IMG/VR virus record: IMGVR_UViG_3300043568_000634
Span: 1-21,734 of that record
Direction: 5' to 3' (one strand)
Source of the DNA: a virus
DNA: 21,734 nucleotides
The translations under genes and the position numbers were made by a program. Of this stretch, positions 6,374 through 14,220 are shown in pieces. The notes beneath the pieces were generated by a model that was not told where the DNA came from, searched no databases, and worked only from the letters and a program-made list of their open reading frames with translations. The first letter of the stretch is position 1. Each line of letters begins with the position of its first letter.

Positions 6374-6777
6374 ACTGTTTGTTTTCTTTGTTGACGCTCT
6401 GCTTCGTGATGATCACACAGAGTTTTAATCCACCCACCATCTCTTCTTTTACCCGGCGAGCCACATTCTTCACAACTAGCATCTGCCCACGCTTCTGCCA
6501 TACGAACCATTCCATTAATATATTCGTCGCCGCCATCATAGTAGAAACGTAGTCCGCCAAACTTCTCTTTAATCTGTGCCACTGTTACCTGTGGCACTAC
6601 TTCTAACTGTTTGTTTTTCCAATCAATGTGATGCTGAATATTAGAGCACAGTTTTTCTAGAATAGGCCACCAACCTTCACCGCAGGCAAATCCGCCATAC
6701 TTGCCGCTAAACATCTTTGGAAAACGTTCTTCCATCTGTTTAGCAAATGCATTGTATTTTTCAAATTCGTCACTCAT
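6370..6777 (-). CDS. Conserved phage protein with zinc-ribbon-like cysteines
   Basis: A 135-residue protein. The middle (YGGFACGEGWWPIL, then VAQIKEKFGGLRFYYDGG) matches a widespread family of small phage and bacterial proteins. The end contains ASCEECGSPG and later TLCDHHEA, giving a C-x2-C ... C-x2-H set suited to bind one zinc ion. Its function is not known to me; zinc-ribbon nucleic-acid binding is a plausible inference only. Both ends overlap neighbouring genes (TAATG at the start, ATGA at the stop). Confidence 0.78.
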   Translation of the reverse strand: MSDEFEKYNAFAKQMEERFPKMFSGKYGGFACGEGWWPILEKLCSNIQHHIDWKNKQLEVVPQVTVAQIKEKFGGLRFYYDGGDEYINGMVRMAEAWADASCEECGSPGKRRDGGWIKTLCDHHEAERQQRKQTV

Positions 6778-6965
6778 TACCAGTTACTCACGTCAGTATT
6801 GTCAACTTTAACTTCCTTGCCCAATAGTTCAAATTGAACTGTTGTGGTAGGCCCAATGCCGCTAGAGTGTTCCTCAACAATTTCAAATTGAGGAATCTCC
6901 GGAAAACGATTAGCAATATCTGCCAATGTTTTAATCTGTGTCTGTGTTAGTATATATTTTTTCAT
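6777..6965 (-). CDS. Conserved small phage protein, 62 aa
   Basis: The protein starts MKKYILTQTQIKTLADIA, a short helix, followed by a strand pair around EHSSGIGPTTTVQF and a C-terminal DVSNW. The SGIGPTTTV pattern is one I know from small cyanophage proteins of unknown function. It overlaps the preceding gene by ATGA and the next by TAATG. Confidence 0.72.
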   Translation of the reverse strand: MKKYILTQTQIKTLADIANRFPEIPQFEIVEEHSSGIGPTTTVQFELLGKEVKVDNTDVSNW

Positions 6966-7171
6966 CGTTCGTCATCAAAATCGACAGTTTCGTGATCGTG
7001 TTCCCATTGCTTACGTCTTAGTATAGCAAGTTCATCTCTTAAAAGCAACCTCTGTTTCTTCAATTCTTGCATTTTCATATCTTCAAACAGTCCATTCTTT
7101 TCTAGTGTATCGATTTTTTGGTCCAATACTCTATGAGATTCCTCTAAATGTTTAATTCTGTTTTCGTACAT
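6962..7171 (-). CDS. Small coiled-coil protein, DUF465/YdcH-like
   Basis: A 69-residue, almost fully helical and highly charged protein. The core HRVLDQKIDTLEK followed by ELKKQRLLLRDELAIL resembles the DUF465 (YdcH) pattern of two antiparallel helices, with an LD motif in the first and LKK...LKDE-like spacing in the second. The role of DUF465 proteins is not established. AGGAG stands 6 nt before the ATG. It is the first small gene after dpdA and leads the chain of overlapping genes down to 4853. Confidence 0.72.
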   Translation of the reverse strand: MYENRIKHLEESHRVLDQKIDTLEKNGLFEDMKMQELKKQRLLLRDELAILRRKQWEHDHETVDFDDER

Positions 7172-7180
7172 AGTTACTCC

Positions 7181-8716
7181 TTATTCCGCTACAAGTTTAT
7201 CCAATTCACCATCTTCACGATCGTCGTTCCAGGAATCTTTATCTTCACTACCTTCTTCATAGAACAGGTCGTTTGAAATATTTGTAACACCACCACGTAG
7301 GCGTGAGCCTTCCAAATTCTGCATAAAGCCTCTGGTTTCTGCATCAGCAATCATAGCAAATGCAGATTCTTTGTCTGGACAATTAAACAGTTCTTCAACA
7401 AAGCGATCAAAATACAAGATATTACGAGGAACCCAATCGCTATACTCATCGCTCATATCACGATCTTTGTTCTTCTTCCACATTCTCCAATCTGGACGAA
7501 TCTTAGCTTGTTCAATATCTGCCAAATTGTTAGCACGTTGTACAGCTACAATGTGTTGATAGACATTATGTCCCATCATTAGTGCATAACCAAAACTGTC
7601 CCAAGATGTTTTGCCTTCTTTGCCGATCTTGTTTAACATTCCCGGCTTGTAATGACAAACGTCTGCTACATTAAGTCTACGGCCGATCTCGCTTTCGAAC
7701 GGAAACGGAATGTCTGGACGTGATGCAAGTGCTTTATTATCCGGAGCCTTGTCCATAATAACACTCCAACGCTTGGCTGTGTGCTGACTATTGGTATAAA
7801 CCAGTCCGTGTGCAGTTGCAATGAATGGCGAAGCACAGTCAAAGCTGATTGTAAAGTTAGGATTAACGTGTTTACGGATCTGACGTTGAATACTAGTTAG
7901 GTAGCATGACCAATCTAACTGTGCAGTACCCAAGAAGTGCATCCAATCCTTGCCTTCTAACATACCGTCAAAGCGCATAGTGATCAATCGACGCAGAGTA
8001 ATATGCATCTTGCACATATTAGCACCACCCATCGCCCAACCCTCAGCGGCTTTATCGCCCCAAACTTTCTTATCACTGAATTCTTTAACGCCTTCGTACC
8101 ACGCTTCCGCAGTATCCCAGTTACTACCCTGTAGAACATTCAAGAACTTGGTAGCACCTAAACGATTTTCTAAGAAGTACTTGTTATTGTGGCGAGTCTT
8201 TTCTAGACAGTCTTCAAACGATTTTAATCCAGTCTTCGGACTGTGAATATGATCACAAGCCCAAGTAGGAACGTCAAGCATCATTGACCAATCAGCAGTT
8301 AGTTCAAGCCAGTTAAGGATATCGTCTCGAGTTTTATTAGCTGCTTTACCTTCGAAGTCTAACCAATCAAACTTAAGAATGCCTTTACCAATCTGGTAAC
8401 CACCAGAGTCTCCTAAGATCATTGTCTTACTACGATCACGTTGTTGAATCATTGAATCGTGATCCATTGTTTTAGTAAGATCTAACTGTGCATGACCTGC
8501 TGAATACAAACCATACTTGTAATAAAAGTAGCCTTGTTCGGGATTTAAAAAATTCATACCTTCAATACCACGATCGAATCCTGCTGGAATACGATCTTTA
8601 GGTACAAACTCTTCCTTACGTTGTTTTGCAATGTAAGTGCTGTAAAAACTACTAATCGCAGGCAAATAGACTGCGTAGTCTTTCTGTAGGGGTGTTAAAT
8701 CAACTGGTTGTTTCAT
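7181..8716 (-). CDS. dpdA: DpdA-type DNA guanine transglycosylase
   Basis: A 511-residue member of the tRNA-guanine transglycosylase superfamily of the phage type that exchanges guanine in DNA for a 7-deazaguanine such as preQ0. The TGT landmarks appear in order. LGDSGGYQ carries the general acid/base Asp (D103), and MLDVPTW lies near 147-152. VLQGSN is near 194-199 and corresponds to the TGT VQGG loop, with AMGG near 228-231. HFLGTAQLDW is near 260-269, and ISFDCASPF carries the predicted nucleophile D293. I see no C-x-C-x2-C zinc motif near the C-terminus, unlike bacterial TGT. The protein is longer than a bacterial TGT (about 370-380), with a C-terminal extension and acidic tail. The stretch IGKG after DSGGYQ and the phage setting point to DpdA rather than a tRNA enzyme. 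Confidence 0.85.
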   Translation of the reverse strand: MKQPVDLTPLQKDYAVYLPAISSFYSTYIAKQRKEEFVPKDRIPAGFDRGIEGMNFLNPEQGYFYYKYGLYSAGHAQLDLTKTMDHDSMIQQRDRSKTMILGDSGGYQIGKGILKFDWLDFEGKAANKTRDDILNWLELTADWSMMLDVPTWACDHIHSPKTGLKSFEDCLEKTRHNNKYFLENRLGATKFLNVLQGSNWDTAEAWYEGVKEFSDKKVWGDKAAEGWAMGGANMCKMHITLRRLITMRFDGMLEGKDWMHFLGTAQLDWSCYLTSIQRQIRKHVNPNFTISFDCASPFIATAHGLVYTNSQHTAKRWSVIMDKAPDNKALASRPDIPFPFESEIGRRLNVADVCHYKPGMLNKIGKEGKTSWDSFGYALMMGHNVYQHIVAVQRANNLADIEQAKIRPDWRMWKKNKDRDMSDEYSDWVPRNILYFDRFVEELFNCPDKESAFAMIADAETRGFMQNLEGSRLRGGVTNISNDLFYEEGSEDKDSWNDDREDGELDKLVAE

Positions 8717-9065
8717 GTTCTCTCGATAAAATTGCTGTAAGTTCTAATCTTGTTTTTGCCTGTTCTAACTGTTCTAATGCTATACGAACAGCTTCGTTAG
8801 TTGTTGCTAACTTGTACCACGCATTTTCTTCATCTCGCTTCTTACGTGCCCATTGAACTATGTCTAGTACATCTTGATCTAGGCCTACAGTTGCATAACT
8901 GGTAGATAGCATTTGCCAATTGCTACCGTTAAACACTTCTATGTCTGTGTTGTGTATGCGTAGCATACCAGTCATTGGATTGCTAGAGTTTGGGCCAACA
9001 TACGGTAAGGAAGTATTACCTGCACTAACTGTTACACCCGATATGCCTTGTAGACCTTTGATCAT
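8700..9065 (-). CDS. Conserved phage protein, possibly virion-associated
   Basis: A 121-residue protein. The first 60 residues are rich in Gly, Ser, Asn and Thr, with GVTVSAGNTSLPYVGP then MTGMLRIHN and IEVFNGSNWQML. This resembles beta-structured N-terminal pieces I know from marine phage proteins. The remainder is helical and charged, with LEQLEQAKTRLEL as a likely coiled coil. The ATG lies three nucleotides after the clamp stop and has no clear ribosome site, so it may rely on coupled translation. The stop overlaps the start of dpdA by 17 nt. Despite the structural look it sits among early genes. Confidence 0.68.
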   Translation of the reverse strand: MIKGLQGISGVTVSAGNTSLPYVGPNSSNPMTGMLRIHNTDIEVFNGSNWQMLSTSYATVGLDQDVLDIVQWARKKRDEENAWYKLATTNEAVRIALEQLEQAKTRLELTAILSREHETTS

Positions 9066-9067
9066 AT

Positions 9068-9805
9068 TTAGGCAGCTTGAGCTGGAATAATATATTTGTA
9101 AGTAGCAAGTCCACTATCTAGTGTAATCTGAATAGCACCTTCATTTGACAACGACATCTTGGTGTTGTTGACATCTGCAATTTTAAGAATACTCAAGATC
9201 GGCAACACCGGCCAAGTCCAACCGCGATCAAGTTTACCAGTTACACCCATTGCAAAAATAAATTCGCCACCGTGTGTACTAGCATCACCGAATATGAATT
9301 TTAATTTATCACCATCAGTCTTTGCCAAGAATGTTGGATGTTCGTTGTTAGCACCTGCCTGAAAGTTAAAACGTTGCACAGCACTAACTGTTGGCTCAAT
9401 CTCTACGTCCCACTTAACGCCACGGAACTTGACAGTTTTCATCTTTTCGTTGATGATTTCTGTATTCATGAAACGATAGTCGTTCTTGAAGTCACCGTCT
9501 TTGTTTTCAAAGTGTAAGCCTGTCGGAATCGTTTCGCCATTGCGATCTGCAGTAGTAATACTAATCTTGGCATTTTCTTTGTACTCAGCACCGTCTAACA
9601 AATATTTCAATTTGTTTAGTTGCGGCATACCAAACACACCTATCATATCTGGATATGGTGCATTGGTTTCAGCCTCCATAATCACTGAACGGTCTTCAGC
9701 CATTGAATTGATCAAAGTTTTATTTTGATCACCGGTGACTTTAACTGTGGTCAAGAAGCCTAGGTTCTGTGTGTGTGACACGATGTCTTGTAGTATATCT
9801 TTCAT
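9068..9805 (-). CDS. DNA polymerase sliding clamp, gp45-like
   Basis: A 245-residue, beta-strand-rich protein immediately downstream of the DNA polymerase. Two similar-sized halves can be made out. The first contains RSVIMEAETNAPYPDMIGVFGM, which lines up by eye with the T4 gp45 segment ending in its IYDL strand. The second contains LKFIFGDASTHGGEFIFAMG. The C-terminus ends in a YKYIIPAQ strand. T4 gp45 (228 residues) forms a ring of three that holds the polymerase on DNA and also activates late transcription; I infer the same here. A good AGGAG precedes the ATG, and a sigma70-like promoter is in the gap upstream. Identity to gp45 is too low to judge by eye, so position counts heavily in this call. 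Confidence 0.75.
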   Translation of the reverse strand: MKDILQDIVSHTQNLGFLTTVKVTGDQNKTLINSMAEDRSVIMEAETNAPYPDMIGVFGMPQLNKLKYLLDGAEYKENAKISITTADRNGETIPTGLHFENKDGDFKNDYRFMNTEIINEKMKTVKFRGVKWDVEIEPTVSAVQRFNFQAGANNEHPTFLAKTDGDKLKFIFGDASTHGGEFIFAMGVTGKLDRGWTWPVLPILSILKIADVNNTKMSLSNEGAIQITLDSGLATYKYIIPAQAA

Positions 9806-9828
9806 TTAGAATTCTCCTGTATATTAAG

Positions 9829-9857
9829 ATTATATTTAGATCTAGAGTAAAAAGCAA
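9829..9857 (-). promoter_or_regulatory. sigma70-like promoter of the sliding clamp gene
   Basis: On the minus strand TTGCTT (9857-9852) is followed after 17 nt by a perfect TATAAT (9834-9829), about 25 nt before the clamp ATG. The ribosome site AGGAG falls inside the short leader. The TTGCTT resembles the core of the T4 MotA box, but its distance from the -10 is too long for that arrangement, so I call it a plain -35. It lets the clamp be made apart from the polymerase. Confidence 0.6.
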
Positions 9858-9864
9858 CCGCAAT

Positions 9865-12534
9865 TTACTCAAAGTCAAAAAGTTTTGCGAATGTGTTGTC
9901 ACTGCGAGTTGAACTGATGTCCCATTCCAAGACTCCAATCAAATTTTCTAATTTTTCATCGATGACTGCATTTTCCATTTCAGCATCGTTAAAAGGCAAG
10001 TCTTTGAACCATTGAGGCAATCTCAGTTCATCCACCGGGTAGGCAACTGATGTATAGCCCATAGGATTATCTTTGACCTTACAGACAATAACTTTTGCAC
10101 CGTCTGTAATAGCTACTGAGTATTTGTCATCCATCATACGCTTCAAAGTGTTCCAGTTAAGACTTGCACGAACGTGTCCGGGCATATTAGCCTTGCCAGC
10201 TTTCTTTTCTTTGTCTCGATATTCACTAATGTTGTTAGCACGTTTTGGGCTACCCTTCTCCCAACCTGGTCTAGTTTTAAACTCAGTACGGAAGTTAGTG
10301 ATGTATTCTAATACTTCTTCTTTTCCTGCACCGTTGAGAACTCTGGTAAGCACTTCGCTGAGAAAATCTTGAATTACCACGGGAGTATCGGATCTTTTTA
10401 AATCAAGTCCCATTGCTTTGATTTTGCCAGGAGTACCCCCAATGTCTGCTCGCTTGCCTTCTTTGTCATAGTAAAGGACTGCATATCGCTTCTTGGTGAT
10501 GAATAGTCCTTTGGAAGCAACAATCTCGCGACCTGCTTTGATGACCTCTCCTCGAGACTTTGGGCAGTGAAATGCATCTTGCATAAACTTTGGGAAGGTT
10601 CCATTAACAGTTTCTCCTATTGTATCGTAAAGTTCAACAACTGATTCCTTGCTCCAAGGAATAGCCCCTTTCTCAATGTCCTTCTTTAACGTAGCATACG
10701 CTGAGAAGTAACAAGAGTCTGTGTCACCGTAGATGATCGCTTTGCCAATATGATCATTATCTCCGGTTATAATTTCGTTTACTTTACCTGCCATGTGACG
10801 AGCAATAGCACGACCTGTAAGTGTAGTCGATTGTCCAATACGATTGTCAAAGAATCTACAACCAGGATTAAGAATAGCACCATACAGGCTGTTCAAATTA
10901 ATCTTCTTAACCAACTGTCGCTTGTCCCAGTATTCTTCTTCAATTTTATTACCGGCTGCAATACAATCCTTTAGTTTGGCCTGCATTTCTTTACGTTCAG
11001 CATACCAACGTTTTAACAAGCCGGGAATGATACCTTCTTTCTCATAGGTAAAGATTGTGCCGTTAGCACTAAGCATCCAAGGCTGATTGCTTTCAAAGAT
11101 TAGATCGTAGGCTTGAGCAGCACTTAGCGTATCAACACCGCCGTCTTCCCAGTCGATAGTAATTTCACGCCCGACATTTCTTTCTAGTACGGCTGCGTAT
11201 TCTAGTGATCCAAACACACCTTCCCATGCTGATGCAAATGATTTACCTTTGGCAATTTCAGCAGCAATATAATCTTTAGTGCCGTCTTGACGCAACTGAC
11301 CAACAATAGTTTCCGGACCCATGTTCAACGCTCTAATAGCTGACGGATACAGCGAGTTAATATCTAACGAACCAATCCATTCGTGAATGCCTTTCTTGGG
11401 ATAGGCCACATAAGCACCAGCGGCTTGATTACTAAAGCCTTCTTCACGACTTATTCTATTAGGAACAATCATTCCACGCTTGTGAGCTTCGTTGATAATG
11501 GCCTGCTCAGTTACAGCTACAGCACCCATTGTGGTCTGTAGTAGCACAGTACATTCGTGTGCCAGTGTGTTAGCAAGAGCCAGAAACTTTAATTTCTTAT
11601 CTAACTTTTCTAACAACATACAGTCTTGTCTATTGTATTCAATAAATCTACGGAAGTCATTGTTATACAGTTGATCCAACGTGCCTTCGTAGACAGTTTT
11701 GTTCTCACCGATCTCTGCTTCACCGATAGCATCTAGTCTATAGGTATGACGTTCTTCATATGTGTACTTGCGATACAGTTCAAGACTGTCTAGGTGTACA
11801 CGACCAATAAGATCGTATGTGACAGCGGCCTTACCGTATTTTTCGTACTCACGCTTCTTGGGAAACTGATTCCACAAACAAAAACGTCTTGTATCTTCTT
11901 TACTTAGAACTTTGGCCACACGATTAACTGTGTAAGGAATATCAAAGCCTTCTGAGTTCCAACCACTTAGTACATCTGCATCTTGTATTAGATCCAAGAA
12001 CATGTCTAACATATCTGCTTCGTTATCAAACAAATACGTGTTAGGAAATTCTTCAACTTGCTTTTTAGCCTCTTCCATACTTAATGTCTTGGGAGGAATG
12101 GCCAAACAGACCATAGTCTGCATCCATTGTAGGTAGACAGCAATAGCAGTAATTGGCATAAACGCATCTTCAGGTGATGCATAGCCACGTTCTGGATCAA
12201 AGTCTACTTCAATGTCGAACCATGCTACATTTAGTTTAGGTGCATCAACATTTAGATAGTTGTCTTCTAGACAGCGATAAATGGGATTGATATCGCTTTC
12301 AAAAAGTTTTTTGTTTGAATGAATTGCAAGTTCTTTGCGATGTTCTTTGACGTTTTTTGAACTTACTCGTGAAAGAGGTTGTCCAAAAATACTTGTGAAT
12401 TTACCCTTGGCATCTGGGTAATAAAATATATGACGGGCAGGGTATTCTTTATAATGTCGTTCGCCTTTATCATTGCGTTCAACAACATTGATCATATCCT
12501 GCTCTCTATTATAGAAAGCGTCTACGTAACTCAA
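9865..12534 (-). CDS. 43: DNA polymerase, family B, T4 gp43 type
   Basis: This is the replicative polymerase with proofreading 3'-5' exonuclease, 889 residues, close to T4 gp43 (898). Exonuclease motifs: WFDIEVDF (D107, E109), SGWNSEGFDIP (D198) and EYNRQDCMLL (D304). Polymerase motifs: SLDINSLYPS (D391), KKINLNSLYG (543-552) and YGDTDS (D604, D606), then KKRY at 681. All catalytic acids are present. The last residues, LFDFE, resemble the short C-terminal peptide by which T4 gp43 binds its clamp, fitting the clamp gene next door. The start is TTG at 12534 with AGGAG 7 nt upstream; the first ATG, 13 codons in, would cut into the N-terminal strand. Confidence 0.97.
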   Translation of the reverse strand: MSYVDAFYNREQDMINVVERNDKGERHYKEYPARHIFYYPDAKGKFTSIFGQPLSRVSSKNVKEHRKELAIHSNKKLFESDINPIYRCLEDNYLNVDAPKLNVAWFDIEVDFDPERGYASPEDAFMPITAIAVYLQWMQTMVCLAIPPKTLSMEEAKKQVEEFPNTYLFDNEADMLDMFLDLIQDADVLSGWNSEGFDIPYTVNRVAKVLSKEDTRRFCLWNQFPKKREYEKYGKAAVTYDLIGRVHLDSLELYRKYTYEERHTYRLDAIGEAEIGENKTVYEGTLDQLYNNDFRRFIEYNRQDCMLLEKLDKKLKFLALANTLAHECTVLLQTTMGAVAVTEQAIINEAHKRGMIVPNRISREEGFSNQAAGAYVAYPKKGIHEWIGSLDINSLYPSAIRALNMGPETIVGQLRQDGTKDYIAAEIAKGKSFASAWEGVFGSLEYAAVLERNVGREITIDWEDGGVDTLSAAQAYDLIFESNQPWMLSANGTIFTYEKEGIIPGLLKRWYAERKEMQAKLKDCIAAGNKIEEEYWDKRQLVKKINLNSLYGAILNPGCRFFDNRIGQSTTLTGRAIARHMAGKVNEIITGDNDHIGKAIIYGDTDSCYFSAYATLKKDIEKGAIPWSKESVVELYDTIGETVNGTFPKFMQDAFHCPKSRGEVIKAGREIVASKGLFITKKRYAVLYYDKEGKRADIGGTPGKIKAMGLDLKRSDTPVVIQDFLSEVLTRVLNGAGKEEVLEYITNFRTEFKTRPGWEKGSPKRANNISEYRDKEKKAGKANMPGHVRASLNWNTLKRMMDDKYSVAITDGAKVIVCKVKDNPMGYTSVAYPVDELRLPQWFKDLPFNDAEMENAVIDEKLENLIGVLEWDISSTRSDNTFAKLFDFE

Positions 12535-12611
12535 ATTTTTCTCCTATGTCTTTTGTGGCAGACAAATACCGAATGTGCGGTTTATGGCCCAGCTTACCAT
12601 CTATTGTATAT

Positions 12612-12905
12612 TTAATTAATTATCATTCTAACGAGGCCAACAGTATCAATTGCGGTTAGCAAACAATAGTTAGCCAGCATACCAAAAGATTTCCTAGTCC
12701 AAGCAGCCCAACCGTACATAGCACAACCAAGAATCCAAATGGGATAAAGAGTAAGAAGCGGCGGAGTGGGGACTGTGACTGCCATAGTAATACTGCAACC
12801 AATACTAATAGCCCAAGCAAACAGCTCAACAACAAAACGAATTGGGTTAGACTTAAAGTCATCTTTAATCCATTGTATTGTTGGTCCGAATATGGTATTG
12901 ATCAT
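12612..12905 (-). CDS. Small multi-span membrane protein
   Basis: A 97-residue protein with about three hydrophobic segments: FVVELFAWAISIGCSITMAV, PLLTLYPIWILGCAMYGWAA and a last one around MLANYCLLTAIDTVGLV. Similar proteins with the GCSITMA and LLTAIDTVGL patterns occur in marine T4-like phages without known function. The N-terminal 20 residues are polar. The ATG overlaps the dsbA-like stop as ATGA. The 77-nt gap between its stop and the polymerase start contains only the AGGAG of the polymerase and a weak 4-bp hairpin. Confidence 0.78.
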   Translation of the reverse strand: MINTIFGPTIQWIKDDFKSNPIRFVVELFAWAISIGCSITMAVTVPTPPLLTLYPIWILGCAMYGWAAWTRKSFGMLANYCLLTAIDTVGLVRMIIN

Positions 12906-13165
12906 TCTGGTAGACGTTTAGTAACACCGAGAATCATCTCAATGTCGTTCCATTCTTGCTCGTGATCTTTCCAATTGTCTTTGTGTGCAATCTTAATTGC
13001 TTTGTTAATAACTGACGGTTTGATTTGTAGTTCTTCTGCAACTGCTTTTACAGTTTCTTTTAGGCCTTCTGATAGGTCTTCAATTTCACGAAGCACATTT
13101 CCGCCTTCGTTAATTAATCTTTCTAGTTTTGCTTTTTCTTCGGGACCGTACATTCTTGTAGACAT
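12902..13165 (-). CDS. dsbA: Double-stranded DNA-binding protein, DsbA-like
   Basis: An 87-residue helical protein beginning MSTRMYGPEEKAKLERLI and containing a helix-turn-helix-like stretch around AEELQIKPSVINKAIKIAHKDNW. This matches the phage DsbA family: the T4 member (about 89 residues) also ends in a KDELGV...LLALYHKDN-type segment and binds DNA near late promoters, stimulating late transcription. AGGAG lies 7 nt before the ATG, and a sigma70-like promoter overlaps the terminator just upstream. It is not related to the disulfide enzyme of the same name. Confidence 0.8.
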   Translation of the reverse strand: MSTRMYGPEEKAKLERLINEGGNVLREIEDLSEGLKETVKAVAEELQIKPSVINKAIKIAHKDNWKDHEQEWNDIEMILGVTKRLPE

Positions 13166-13184
13166 AATTCTCTCCTATAGAACT

Positions 13185-13213
13185 ATTATATAGTCAAAGA
13201 AAAAGCCGGTCAA
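13185..13213 (-). promoter_or_regulatory. sigma70-like promoter overlapping a terminator
   Basis: On the minus strand TTGACC (13213-13208) and TATAAT (13190-13185) are spaced by 17 nt, placing the transcription start near 13178 and leaving a short leader with the AGGAG of the dsbA-like gene. The -35 element lies within the loop and the promoter-proximal arm of the terminator hairpin at 13201-13229. Confidence 0.68.
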
Positions 13214-13229
13214 CTAATTGCCGGCTTTT
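13201..13229 (-). terminator. Factor-independent terminator after the late block
   Basis: AAAAGCCGG (13201-13209) and CCGGCTTTT (13221-13229) form a 9-bp stem around an 11-nt loop. In the minus-strand transcript the stem is followed by a U-rich run (GGCTTTTTCTTT), as expected for intrinsic termination. It lies 19 nt after the stop of the 13248-14219 gene. The A-tract on the other arm would allow weaker termination in the opposite direction too. Confidence 0.85.
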
Positions 13230-13247
13230 AGATACTTATTGGAAGTA

Positions 13248-14219
13248 TTATCTACGTTGTTCGCTGAGTACATCGTACATTTCAAATGCACCACCCATAC
13301 GCTCATAGACCATGCCAGCATAAACATCAGCTTTCATGCCTTCTCCAATTTTTGTTCTAGCAACACGTTGAGCCCAGGCCCACAGTTGATTGTCAACTGG
13401 ATCAATTTGTTGTTGACCACCACTTTCAACAACCAGTGCCATCATTTCTTTAAATGATAAATTTGTTTCTATACTTTCTTTTACTGCTTGCTTTTTGCCT
13501 TTAGGCATCATTTTACCTTCGGTCTTCTTGGCAATGGCTTTTTGTAGACCGGGAGGAAGTTTTTTCTGCTTGTCTGAAAGACCTTTTTTATCTGCAGTTT
13601 TGTCATCACCACCTTTTTCGCCAGCAGCCTTTTTCATTGGCTCTTTCTTGTCACCGTCTTTATCAAGATCTAAAAAGTCTGGCTTTGCACCTTCGTCCAT
13701 TTTCTTTTTCTTATCAGCTTTCTTTTTGTCAGCCTCTTCTTTCTTGGCTTCTACCATCTTCATGAACTTGCTTTTGAATTCTGGCTCAATGCTTTCTACT
13801 TTCTTGCCATCTTTAACACGAGTTACTGAACCTTTGCCGTGTGCTTTTTCATAGTCCTTGCTGTCTTTGGCATGGGCTTTGGCTGCGGCCTTGTCGTCGG
13901 CCTTGTCTGCTGCACTTTGTGATTTAGCCTTGCTGGCAGGTTCCGAATGCGGTTCATCACTGAAACGATTGGGATTTTGTGTATGTTTGGTTACGCCTTT
14001 CTTCGAACGATCAATAGTTCCGCCGGTGGACGATTTTTCTTCTTTAACTTCTTCGTCTTTCTTCTTCTTGGCTTCTGCAACATAAGTTGTTTGTCCAGCT
14101 AGAACACGAAGTTGTGCATCTTCGTTGAGTTGCACAGCTTTGTCTAACACAGGGGCTGCAGGAGTTGTCGGCGGTGCTTCCATTCCGTCAAGTTTGCTTA
14201 GTATTGCTTTAAAGTCCAT
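13248..14219 (-). CDS. Charged scaffold-like internal head protein, putative
   Basis: A 323-residue protein dominated by Lys, Asp, Glu and Ala between residues 50 and 245, probably helical or disordered. It contains DLDKDGDKKE (184-193), a calcium-binding-like loop, and LSDKQKKLPPGLQKAI near 214-229, a short module I know from other marine phage proteins. The C-terminus is folded-looking and aromatic (QLWAWAQRVA, then YERMGGAFEMYDVL). Sites of the form hydrophobic-x-Glu|Ala/Gly occur at about residues 14, 49, 157, 176 and 293, as in T4 core proteins cut by gp21. The N-terminus MDFKAILSKLDGME is helix-like. I infer a scaffold or internal head protein; it is the last gene before the terminator. 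AAGGA precedes the ATG. Confidence 0.6.
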   Translation of the reverse strand: MDFKAILSKLDGMEAPPTTPAAPVLDKAVQLNEDAQLRVLAGQTTYVAEAKKKKDEEVKEEKSSTGGTIDRSKKGVTKHTQNPNRFSDEPHSEPASKAKSQSAADKADDKAAAKAHAKDSKDYEKAHGKGSVTRVKDGKKVESIEPEFKSKFMKMVEAKKEEADKKKADKKKKMDEGAKPDFLDLDKDGDKKEPMKKAAGEKGGDDKTADKKGLSDKQKKLPPGLQKAIAKKTEGKMMPKGKKQAVKESIETNLSFKEMMALVVESGGQQQIDPVDNQLWAWAQRVARTKIGEGMKADVYAGMVYERMGGAFEMYDVLSEQRR

Positions 14220-14220
14220 T

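Noticed and set aside
9845-9860. Possible T4 MotA box (TTGCTT) before the clamp gene
   Set aside because: It is 17 nt from the -10 element, as for a -35 box; a MotA box would be closer to the -10.
12535-12611. Short inverted repeat (ACCG...CGGT) before the DNA polymerase
   Set aside because: Only a 4-bp stem and no T-run; too weak to call a terminator or regulatory RNA.
13495-14085. Two plus-strand open frames of 119 and 75 residues, rich in Ser, Phe, Leu and Ala
   Set aside because: They are the antisense of the Lys/Glu/Ala-rich 13248-14219 gene, whose codon use leaves the opposite strand open. They have no ribosome site and no family resemblance.
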